From the NCBI GenBank assembly GCA_013054445.1, contig JAAMPI010001113.1:1-19563 (forward strand): a stretch of 19,563 nt of DNA. Direction: 5' to 3'. Shown here in pieces: positions 10,001-18,859 of this stretch. Position numbers and translations under genes: made by a program. The DNA comes from Cudoniella acicularis. Its lineage: Eukaryota; Ascomycota; Leotiomycetes; Helotiales; Helotiaceae. Numbering within the stretch: the first letter of the stretch is position 1; every line of letters starts with the position of its first letter. A model generated the notes under the pieces. The model did no database searches, had not been told where the DNA came from, and saw nothing but the letters and a program-made list of their open reading frames with translations.

Positions 10001-10759
10001 GCGAATACACAGGTGAAGTAAGCAGCCCACTATATTAGCCAAACAAGAAACAGCATTTACTAATTCAACTCCTTTGCTCAGGTCATTTCTAACAATGAGG
10101 CCGAACGCCGGGGCATTATTTACGACCGTAAACTCCTCTCCTTCCTATTTGATCTCAACAACGAATGGGCCGTCGATGCAGCCCGGCTCGGCAACAAGGC
10201 TCGTTTCATCAACCACTCGGACAGCGAGGAGAACGGACTCAACTGCGAAGCCAAAATCTGCCTAGTAAACGGTGAACACCGCATCAAATTCATCGCTCTA
10301 CGCGACATTGTCGTGGGCGAGGAACTGCTCTTCAACTACGGCAAGAAGTTCGCAGAGAAGCATGGCTTGGATAAGAAGCTGCCGAAGATCAAGGAGGGCT
10401 CCAAGAAGGGCGTTGTGGTTGGTCAGGAGGCTTTAGATGCGCTGGATGGGATGAATGAGCGGAAGCGCATGTCGCGCAATAAGATGACTGCTATTCGAGG
10501 CGGACACAGCGGGCGTGGTCGAGGCAAGAAGGAGAAGGCGAGGAAGAGCGCGCCGCCGAGGGAACCTGAGCAACTCGAAGAAGAAGAAGTAGAAGGAGAG
10601 GTCGATGAGCCTGCGGAAGATGTGGATGTGCCGATGGGGGATGCGGATGCGGAGGAGGAGGAGGAGGAGGAGGATATCTATGAAGAAGGCGATGAGGGTG
10701 ATGGGATGAATAGGAGACCGAGGAGGAATCGCTCCAGGCCGTTGAGATATACACGTTAG
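7082..10759 (+). CDS. kmt6: PRC2 catalytic subunit, histone H3 lysine-27 methyltransferase (EZH2/KMT6 family), four exons, 1170 aa
   Basis: This nuclear enzyme methylates H3K27 as part of PRC2 with EED and SUZ12 partners, silencing facultative heterochromatin. Exons are 7082-8281, 8328-9563, 9619-10017 and 10082-10759. The introns (46, 55 and 64 nt) have GTAAG donors, branch-like GCTAATA, TCTAAC and ACTAATT, and CTAG, TTAG or TCAG acceptors; all are phase 0. The ATG at 7082 has A at -3. Residues 1 to about 330 are Ser/Pro/Gln-rich and probably disordered. RFIPYLGDAE (454-463) matches the human EZH2 IPYMGDE region. C616-x2-C619-x4-C624-x2-H627 and C701-x3-C705 match the human MCSS cysteine motif, followed by a SANT-like helix region (about 717-765). 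The cysteine-rich CXC domain is 813 to about 879. The SET domain is about 905-1035, with EGTGFG (921-926), RFINHS (986-991) and ELLFNYG (1026-1032). The tail has GRGRGKK, a Glu run (1136-1142) and a basic end. It is longer than human EZH2 (746 aa) because of both termini. A Lys (962) aligns with human Tyr641. Confidence 0.96.
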
Positions 10760-11448
10760 GGTGCTTGAGAGCGCCAGCGAGAACGAGAACGAAAGACCCA
10801 AAGAGCGAGAGAGACCGAGAGGACACTTTGCACAAAAAGGACCGATGGCTTGCTTCACAGCCTCGAGATGCGCTGATGGCAGAGCTATTTTCTGAGAAGA
10901 TAGGCATATAGCTAGCTGTAGCTTAGTGCAACTACCCCATAATATAGGAATATCACACGGTCTTCAATCTCGTCGTAACCTTGAAATTATGAAATAGCCT
11001 TGTGGTTTACGGCAAATACATACTCTTGAATCTTCATTGAGTGTCGAAAGCCAAATAGCTCATTGAATTCTTACGTTCTATTATATTACCGTAATCGAAT
11101 TTAGATAGAGAGGCAGTAGCGACCAGTGACGCAGCGGAGTGACCCTTTTATTAAATTCATTTAATGCATTCGTTACACTTTAAACTCTATTTCTTGCGAA
11201 ATTTCGCGTCGTCTCCTCCTGGTTCTCTCCTTCTGTTTAGAACCCATTCTTCTATCTACCTACGTAATCCATCCATCCTGCTCTGGTTTTATCTGATGAA
11301 CTATGTCAAATACCCACAAAACAATCCACCCACCTAACCGACCAACTATGCGCGCACGCACGCACGCATGCATGCGCAAAATAAAATAAAAACAGTTTAT
11401 ATGCCCAAAAAAAATCCTTCACCACCACCATCTTCACTCTCCACACAA
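10760..11448. other. Spacer between convergent genes, shared 3' region
   Basis: The methyltransferase ends at 10759 on the plus strand and the monooxygenase ends at 11449 on the minus strand, so both 3' untranslated regions fall here. AATAAA-like A-rich sequence lies near 11379-11392 on the plus strand, and TTTTATTAAA near 11146-11155 reads as a TTTAATAAAA signal on the minus strand. Overlapping transcripts are possible. Open frames antisense to the end of the methyltransferase are shadows of its acidic tail. Confidence 0.5.
11347..11378. repeat. 32-bp perfect alternating purine-pyrimidine tract
   Basis: Every step from 11347 to 11378 alternates between pyrimidine and purine, mostly CG and CA dinucleotides with GCACGCAC units. 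Such tracts, especially CG-rich ones, are the classical sequence for left-handed Z-DNA. It sits between two convergent genes, where positive supercoiling and transcript ends meet. Confidence 0.9.
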
Positions 11449-13015
11449 TCACACCGATTTCTTGTCAACCCTATTCGCCTTCCCAGTCGCAGAAGCAGGA
11501 ACAAACCTCAAACCCGTCGTCAAATCCCCAAACACAGCCCCCCACCCATCAACAAAATAATTACTCCTGGGCCTCCAGGGCCCTTTATCTCCCGTCTTGG
11601 GCAAGATTCCTTTAGCTTTTTCAACGTACGTGCTGCTTAAATTTAGCACGGCCATTTCTTTCATGCCGCGCCATTCGCCGGATTGCACTGTTTTGTCTCC
11701 AGTACTCGCGGAGCCGTTTTGCTCGCTGGGATTAAGTCCAAGGGTTGGTGCCGCGCTTGAGATGTTATGATCGCGCATGAATTTTAAAACGCGGCAGATG
11801 AGTAAAGCAGCCGTGTCGCTTCCTAATGTCCAGCTCGCGTTCGTATACCCGATTATGACGGCTGCATTGGGCACTTTTTCCACCATAGTATTTTTCCACA
11901 AAAAACGATCGTGCAAAACAACTTTTTCGCCGTCAACGGTTAGTGGTGCGCCGCCTCCTAACTGCATTTTGAGACCTGTGGCTGTGATGATGATATCTGC
12001 GTCAAGGTGTTGACCGCTTTGAGTCGTAATGCCTGTGGTTGTGACGCTAGTGATGGTATCGGTTACTATATCTGCCTTTCCGGTTTTCAAGGCGGAGAAG
12101 AAATCGCCGTCGGGGCAGATGCAGAGGCGTTGTTCCCAGGGGTAGTAAGAGGGGTTGAAATGCGGGTCTAGAGGGACGCTTGGGGGGAGATCTTCTTGGA
12201 TGCGTTTTCGGAGGCCTTTTTTGGCCATGGCGGGGAAGTGGCGGCAGAAGGTGAAGAAGAGGAAGGGGAGGATGAGGAATTTCCAGCGGATGAGGCGGCT
12301 AGCGATCCAGGAGGGGAATATCTTGCGGATTAGGTCGCTGGTTGTGTCGACGGAGGGGATGGAGATGAAGTAAGAGGGGGAGCGTTGGAGCATGGTTACG
12401 TGGGATGCTTTTTCGATGAGGACGGGGAGGAGAGACACAGCTGTGGCGCCACTGCCGATTATAATAATTTTTTTTGTTGGTGTAATCGAGGTCTCCGGGC
12501 CAGAATTGCGGATGGATGGTCTTGCCTTTGAAAGATGAGATATTGGGGATGTCGGTCTGGAGTGGCGTGTCATAGTCGTAATATCCTGTTGAAAGAATAA
12601 CAAATCGGCCTATAAAATCTTTCTTTTCACCATTAGATTCTACGTGGAGCGCCCACATCTGCTCGTTTGAGGACCAATCCGAGGACATGAGCTTGTGGTG
12701 GAATTGAATCTGCTTGTCGATACCAAAATGCTCGGCCGAATCGCGAATATAATTCCGAATTGAAGTTCCGTCCGCGATGGCCTTTGAATGTTGCCACGGT
12801 CGCCATGGAAAGCCGAATGTGTGTAGATCCGAGTCAGAGCGAATTCCTGGATAGCGAAAGAGATCCCAGGTCCCTCCGATTACGTCGCGGGCTTCAAGGA
12901 TTGTGTAACTGTAATCTGGCAATTCTGTTTGTACTCGGTATGCGGCATTGATGCCAGAGAGGCCAGCGCCGATGATTATGACATCGTAGTCTTTGGGGGC
13001 GTCTACGGAGCCCAT
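11449..13015 (-). pseudogene. Class B flavin monooxygenase (Baeyer-Villiger type), frame broken by one base
   Basis: Enzymes of this family use FAD and NADPH to put one oxygen atom from O2 into a ketone or heteroatom. The ATG at 13015 has A at -3. Visible motifs are the FAD Rossmann GAGLSG (16-21), GGTWDLFRYPGIRSD (47-61), and the Baeyer-Villiger fingerprint F-x-G-x3-H-x3-W-P (F162 to P173). A second Rossmann GSGATA (NADPH) and ATGLKMQLGGG follow. The first frame breaks at codon 181, in eight A on the minus strand (12475-12468); the rest of the protein continues without loss in the next frame to TGA at 11449. Removing one A would give a 521-residue protein, normal for the family. No intron explains the break, because family sequence runs directly up to and away from the A run. 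It may be a real mutation, a sequencing error or, less likely, programmed slippage. The coding sequence is otherwise undamaged, which suggests a recent break or an error. The substrate is unknown. Confidence 0.85.
12468..12475 (-). other. Frameshift site: run of eight A in the monooxygenase
   Basis: On the minus strand, codons for Thr-Asn are followed by eight A and then ATT/ATA isoleucine codons that lead into the NADPH-binding GSGATA motif. Seven A would keep one frame through the whole enzyme. Homopolymers of this length are common places for indel mutations and for sequencing errors. Confidence 0.85.
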
Positions 13016-13223
13016 TGTGATGTGCAAGAGCAATTGAGACGAGGTATCGAGCTGGCGAGGAGTGCAATGAGGTTGAGGTTGAGGTTGTTGATAAAAAGCT
13101 GAGATGGTTTAAATAAAGGTGGTTCAACGTCCAGTGCTCCCAAAAAGGAAAGCTTTGCGAGTGAATTAGTGGAGTCAAAAAGTGAGCAAAAATGAGCTGA
13201 TCGGTGCAGACACCGCAGTCAAG

Positions 13224-13229
13224 TTTATA
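13224..13229 (-). promoter_or_regulatory. Candidate TATA box for the monooxygenase
   Basis: TATAAA reads on the minus strand, about 209 bp upstream of the monooxygenase start codon, in a spacer of about 270 bp shared with the divergent glycosyltransferase relic. The spacing allows a normal 5' leader. This rests on the motif alone. Confidence 0.3.
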
Positions 13230-13285
13230 TTTTCAAGTTGATGAGGAGGCGTAAAAGCAGGCCGAGGTGAAATCCGTGTCGTGAA

Positions 13286-13770
13286 ATAAAGATACTCGTC
13301 AGTCCATTTGGCTAGGGACTGGTCGTGGTGGGGAGTCGCGAAACATTCGATACCGAGGCTGTGCAGATCACGCCCGTTTGGGGCAAGCTCTAGCTAAACA
13401 GGGGCATCGCGTTGTGTTGAGACCACTCGAATCCTGGGAGATCGTCTGGTGGCTTGCGAGAGCCGGACATTTGGAAAGGTCGCTTCCGACATGCCTCATC
13501 GAAATCGTCTTCTCTAAAACGTTATTTCTTGACACCAAAACTATGTAGCCGAAAAGAGGAGAGAGGGAGAAGCCAAGGTTCTACGGACTAGGCCCGGAGG
13601 CATATTTGACGCAACTTGCTGGGGTTCTGATTCCGCGGAAGATGGGATATCCTGGATTACTCCCAGTTGAAACTTGGAAAATTCACATACTCGAGGCTTG
13701 TGTTGCTCACCAACTGAACCCTGATCCTTCCTGTAGCTTGTCCCCTGCGAAAGAATCTGTCAAAGAGTAG
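13286..13770 (+). pseudogene. Decayed N-terminal fragment of a family 28 (sterol glucosyltransferase-like) glycosyltransferase
   Basis: Family 28 enzymes transfer sugar from a nucleotide sugar to sterols or other lipids. Four blocks appear in the expected order. VVVGSR (13322-13339) and VQITP (13364-13374 region) correspond to the usual VVGSRGDVQPF start, with about 15 extra bases between them. LGQALAKQGHRVVL (13378-13419) matches the family LG-x2-L-x3-GH-x-V block, but one frame over, so a base has been lost near 13375. RFYGLGPEAYLTQL (13576-13617) matches the FYxLGxDPxxL block. PGLLP (13651-13665) and ILEACVAHQLNPDP (13687-13728) match the NPGLIP and later E-x-C...PDP blocks. Stops interrupt at 13313, 13546 and 13768. 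The span between the second and third blocks is about 115 bases too long, so an intron or insertion may lie there. I find no C-terminal half (no HHGGAGT-like motif) downstream. Recognition is from remembered family blocks, not an alignment. Confidence 0.5.
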
Positions 13771-16400
13771 CAGAAGGAACCGTTGTCTGGGTTTCATTCA
13801 ACCTATCCCTGTATCACATGTGCCAGATCCCGTGAAGGGCCATGACATCAAATGGTATTAGCAGGTATTATTAGACTCGAGCGAAGGTTGTAAGAACCTG
13901 CGTTAATTGGGACAAAAATTTACAAAAACGGAGACGAAGACGAGCATTTAGCTTTAGGAAACAGGTAATTAGCCAGGTGGATGCTTATGGAAATGAAGGG
14001 GAGTCAAATCTCTTACCGCAGGTCTGGCCGAAAGTTCCAAACACTAACTCCTGGGCGGATAGCACAAAGTGTTGCGAACAGACATCAGAATACTCCAAGA
14101 AAGAACACTCGCTTGAGGATAGTATTCTTCTAGTACATATCTCGCACTTTGAAGGAGAATGGAATGTGATTCTAAAGCTCGAGTATTTTTTCCTCAATGC
14201 TTTATCAGGAGGCACTTATTTTCATCCTTCATTCGCTAAAAAAAAAGAAAAGGAAGAAAAAGACAAAAGGAAAAGAAGGTGGGCGCTTTAAACTGTAAGC
14301 AAAGATGTGGAAATTGCTACTGCCAGTCTGAATGCACTTCTTGAAGACTTGAGATGTTAAAGCCCAGCAGTTCGCGAGGAAACTACGATGCCAAAGCGAT
14401 ATTTTCCTTGAAGATACGGGGTCATCCAGATTCCTGCTCAAAGCTGTTGCTGTCTCATTTTATTTCCTCCAAATTTCAACTCTTGGGGACATCGCTGGGA
14501 TAACAACGCCTTCGTTGCTGACAAGATTTGCGTTTGCAGTGAGTCAGTTTTGCGTCCAGGAAGGCGGTGGTGCTGTGGGAGTGGGTATCTGAAATTCCAA
14601 TGAGCGAGCGAAGCAATATTGCATTTCCTTCGAGTTTCTTCTTGTTGCGAAGGCCTCGATGGACTTTTGTGATTTTAAAGGAAAGAGAAGGAAAGAGCCT
14701 TGGTTTCTGAACAAAGGGAAAGACATGCTTACTGTACCAACCTATACGTTGGTTATCGGACGCTGATTGGCTTAATCGGGAGCTCGCGGAGATCAAAATA
14801 ACGCTATACCCAATATGGCCACTAGCTTCACAATCTCCACCTTTCAAGATTTTACGAAGGTCAAGACAGCTTCACTACAACTTCGACATGCCTTCTGTAC
14901 CTGGGTAATCTTCGGTCCCTCCAATCATTTCGCCAAACCGCGTGGAATTCTACCCAGACAAGTTTGGCACCAATGTTTTGATGCGTCGCCAGCTTCAACA
15001 TGATCACGCATTGCTCGCCTTCGAGCAGAGGAAACCGAGGAGTGAAAACAGCAACACAAGCCATTCTTTTGACAATACGCAAACATACTCCTTCCGATGT
15101 CCTCTTTCCACACAACAGCCGAATGGCTCTCGAACAGTCGATAGTCTACAACAGCCCATTGTTTTCAATTTGTCAAATGGGGTCCTATAACAAGCTGCTA
15201 GGATAGTCAATTGAAGAAACCACGAATCCGACGTCGAAATCATTACAATCTGCGAAATAGAGAAGAGTCGGTATCTGAATCCCCCAATCAATCGATCACC
15301 GTTATCCCTCGAAATTCGAATATCCCAATGATGGTACATAGGTGCCTCGCATGAGACTCTATCTCAGTACAAGGCAGTGGGACGTTGTTACGAAATCGCA
15401 ATGACTTAGGGAATCTTTGCGCTTGTCAGAAAAGAATACAACGGGAGAAGAGATGCCATATGCTACACAGACTTGCGTTGCGAGAGAGGTTGAAACTGAA
15501 TTTCGTTCCTTGCTGGAGGTTGCTGCAATTGACGATGCAGCGATCATCGAGAAGCTAGAGCTTTAGTCATTCTCGCCTGCTTCTGCTCGCACATTGAAAC
15601 TGTATCTTGAGATATTGAGGGCGTCTTCTAAGAAAACAACTAGTGTTCAGGGCACGAAGGTTGAGCATAGTGACAGGTCCTACCCGCCACCCGCTTTTTC
15701 TTCTAGTAGTTGACGCTCAATGCCTTCAACAGTCATACTAGAGCTATGGTTTCACAGAACCTCTCTATTATCTATAGTAAAGCCACCTCACTGATCCAGG
15801 AAGTTAGACTTTGTGCTCTGAACTTACCAACCTAGGCTGCAAGTATTATTAGATCTCGCAAGCCTCGGTAACGACTCAGAATTACTCGCCCCTATTTCGA
15901 AAGCGTGGCATTTTGGCGTATTTTGAAGGATGTTTCGAGCAATAATTCCGTCATTTTTCCTACCAAAAGCTACTCGATTGCCGGCACAGATGACTTCCTT
16001 CATTCCGAGATCATTGAGCCAGCATAAAAATGCGTAGATGCTCGCTCCACAACCACAATGAAATCCTACGCTCAACATCTTTTTGAAATAGCTCCAGTAA
16101 CCGGCATGATATGACCTCGAAGTCTTGAACAATTCCGACTGGATTTTGTCGGTATCTTGATGGCTCAACACGACTGCGGATGTCCAAGACTCTCTCATCT
16201 GGTGCAGCAATTCCTCAGACTTGCGTCATGTGATCACCGCAGAGACATTGCTTCGTGAGCTCCGGATGCTTCGACGGTCCTTGAACAGCATCTAGATTGG
16301 AAGAAGTTGGAACAAACAGGTCTGCGAGTACCCCTTTGGTCTTACTGCAAAAGAAGGAGTCACAATTCTCGGTTTCATTCCAGAAAACTCCTAGGGTGGG
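13771..16400. other. Gene-poor region, no supported gene
   Basis: Open frames of 60 to 128 codons occur on both strands (for example 13977-14291 plus, 14476-14847 minus, 15004-15339 minus, 15824-16210 minus). Most start at non-ATG codons and none matches a family I know. No splice pattern links them into a longer protein. The region may be decayed coding DNA, since it follows a glycosyltransferase relic and precedes another possible relic. It does not look strongly AT-rich, as heavy repeat-induced point mutation would make it. Confidence 0.45.
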
Positions 16401-16419
16401 CATAACTGATAGGCATGAC

Positions 16420-17260
16420 CGTTATCATGAGCTCTATAATTCAACGGGAACCCCCCAATCCTTTTCAAAGGATGACCGACTTTCATCGTAACAACTCCGA
16501 ATTTTGCCACAATATTCAGGTCTCTTTCGTCTTCTGTCCTGCCTCATTTTGGCTTCAGAAGCGAGAAATCCATCTGGATCGCAGGTTGACCACCCGAAAT
16601 TGTGAGCAACACCTTGGGGAGGGCTTCCTTGGTGGTCTCATCTTTCACATGCTCAAGAACAATGGTTTTGAAGCAGTAAAGTGTTGCATCGAATTCCATG
16701 ACACCATCTGGCATTTATCCACTAAGGCTTCCGGTCCGTACCGCATGAGTGCTTCCTGACTCCATTCAAGGATCCGCAAGCAACCTGCAACCCCATCAGT
16801 GCATTCTATTCCCATCCCGGTTTGCGCATCACTGCAACGCCCCGATAGATGCATTTTATCACCTTCCTGATCGGCAATCACGGCAGTGATAATGGATTTC
16901 GGTACGCTCCGTCCGAAGTGCCGCTCGCGTATCTGTTCTCTACCGGTCTCGAGGGTTCGTGATGCATACGTTGACTATCTCATGATGGACAAGAATGCTC
17001 CGAATTGCTTCTCCTTCCTGTCACCAAATCCGATATGCTTGATATTTTGAGGCCAGATCCTCATTCAAAAGCTGGAGTGATGTGTCTAGTGGCAAGTGTC
17101 CCTCTCTTCCAATTGAGCGCAGTCAAATCGCTCTCGCTTTTCCATCAGAGTTCTAAGTAGCTCTCTGATACAGTGCACTAGTAAAAAAATATTCAACTTG
17201 TCTTACAAAGAAAACGCGTCAACACTTCAAAATTTGAATATCATTTGGCGTCGTCGGGAA
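16420..17260 (-). pseudogene. Possible relic of a fungal ankyrin/repeat-type protein gene
   Basis: Read on the minus strand, protein-like blocks appear in different frames in sequence. CIRELLRTLMEKRERFD (about 17175-17125) resembles the helix that follows ankyrin arrays in many fungal proteins. Near 16890-16650 an open frame has a cysteine-spaced stretch (RCSDAQTGMGIECTDGVAGC) followed by LRILEWSQEALMRYGPEAL and WNSMQHF. A further block, RQDRRRKRPEYCGKIRS then SSFEKDW (about 16550-16450), lies in another frame. Several stops and at least two frame changes separate them. The match is from general memory of such proteins and could be chance. It is not a copy of the ankyrin-like gene at 420-2573 as far as I can see by eye. 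Confidence 0.25.
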
Positions 17261-18200
17261 TCCCCACATCGCTGCCTTAAAATTGCCGGCATTCATTGGA
17301 TGCATGGGGTGGAACAACCATTGATCCATATTGGAAGTGGAAAATATACGGGAAAAGCCTGAATTAAAACCTCAGGAAGAATGCATCGACACCACCCCAG
17401 AATCATGTTTCTTTCCCAAACAACGGTCTTATAACCTCCACCCCGGAGCAGTGCTTCCTGAGCTGGGGTTTTTGAAAAAGAACAGAAAATATGATAACCA
17501 GGTTGATGGTGTTGAGAATACTTTTCCCTATCTCCTGCATGCAAAGCTCGGCAAACATCAGTGCAAGGATGCCACCACACTTGTGGCGGTGCACAGGAAA
17601 ATCAACATCAAGAAGTCTTGTGCCCATCTTGGACAACCCTCCTTTTCCCAAAATGCAATGCAAGGGATAAAGGAGACGACCAGCGTTTCCCTTCTGATCA
17701 TGCAAGAATTTGATTCTAAATTATTGTTTGGCGATCTGTTTTTTCAAGTTTCAGTTGATTCCCAGCGTGGGGGTCCGGTGCAAAGTTGCTGCTTCGGTTA
17801 GCGTTTCAACCTCCTAATTACGGGAAAAGGAGGAACATACTGTTCAGCTGGAATGCCTGTGAATCTCGTTCAGCGACGGCGCCCATTATCTTTCAGCTCT
17901 TGAAATAGATCGTAATTTCAAGTCGATGGTCGTCCAGGTTGTGTTGAGGTGAAACACCATGCGAAGCACGGAAAAGGGGTCGAAGGATATCCATAATGTC
18001 CGATTGAGTAGCTGTCAATGCTTCGTCTGGGTTCTGGTCTTTGGTATATATTATCTGTAATGGAGAGCTTCGTCCGTATCATACTGTGCAGAAATCAGCA
18101 AGGCAAGGTCCAGCAGAGTTGAAAGTTTGATTTGCGAGTTGATCATCTAGCGAATCAGCGAAATTGATGAAAATCACGTACTTAAAATGAACCAAATATT
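17261..18200. other. Intergenic or decayed sequence without a supported gene
   Basis: A plus-strand open frame (17331-17801, 156 codons, non-ATG start) and two minus-strand frames overlap one another here. None matches a known family. The minus-strand frames could extend the possible relic at 16420-17260, but no block is clear enough to say so. From about 17850 onward only short frames remain. Confidence 0.4.
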
Positions 18201-18296
18201 TGAGAAACGAGTGACTCTTTAACCCTAAGTCAGGGAAATCAGAACTCCTGGCAAACGATTGGGATGCTCATGAGTGTCTCTCAGAAAAAAAGTGGC

Positions 18297-18850
18297 TGAG
18301 TCACAATCTTTTTAATTTCGGAAACGGCGAAAGTGAAAAACATCACTCATGATAAAGCGGTGATCATCGTAGAAGCCTTGATGATATGCTGAGTAGTATG
18401 AAGTCTCAATCGAACAGTGTTGCGAGCGGGTCAATCCTCCAGATATCCGTTGTTGGGTGGGGCCGGACGCCATCAAAACAATCCGAACTTTGACTGAGCG
18501 GCCATCTCGATAGAAGTGTATTATCTATCGACGAATTCGAGGCCATAACACATCTGTAATCCTGAAGTCAGGAGAAATTAAGGGCGTTGCTAAGTGATAT
18601 TAGAACCTTAAGCCTAGAAAATTCCCCCAAACAATTGTTAGTCAGCGTCATAAGAATATCATGCAAACACGGAAAGATTCAGGCCATAAAGAGTATGTGT
18701 GTTGACTCACTAGATGTACTCTGCCCTACGACTGAAGCAGCGCGGGCGATGGGGCTCTAAACCACTGTGTCTGAGGAAGATACTTCATTTCGAGGCGTAG
18801 GAAAGTCCAAACCAGATAAGTCGTGTCGAAGGGAAGTGACTCATATTTAA
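18297..18850 (+). promoter_or_regulatory. Probable promoter with three Gcn4/CPC1-type TGA(C/G)TCA sites and a TATA-like element
   Basis: TGAGTCA is at 18297-18303, and TGACTCA is at 18703-18709 and 18837-18843. The last site touches an ATATTTAA element (18843-18850), which is followed by a CT-rich stretch typical of fungal transcription starts. TGACTCA is the binding site of Gcn4/CPC1-type bZIP factors. I noticed only one other copy in the window (14540-14546). The target would be a gene to the right of the window on the plus strand; this is inference. Confidence 0.4.
18507..18531. repeat. Short inverted repeat, 8-bp arms and 9-nt loop
   Basis: TCGATAGA (18507-18514) pairs with TCTATCGA (18524-18531) across a 9-nt loop. 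It lies in non-coding DNA inside the probable promoter region. It could be a protein-binding site or chance. Confidence 0.5.
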
Positions 18851-18859
18851 GCACACCTT

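Noticed and set aside
10433..10907. Minus-strand open frames of 138 and 141 codons
   Set aside because: They are antisense shadows of the Glu/Arg-rich tail and purine-rich 3' region of the methyltransferase.
12299..13033. Two separate monooxygenase genes, or an intron at 12470
   Set aside because: The FAD half and the NADPH half meet at the A run with no missing or extra family sequence and no splice sites, so one broken gene is the simpler reading.
13771..18200. Transposon or CRISPR-like arrays
   Set aside because: I saw no long terminal repeats, no regularly spaced repeats and no transposase or reverse transcriptase motifs. CRISPR arrays are not expected in a fungal genome.
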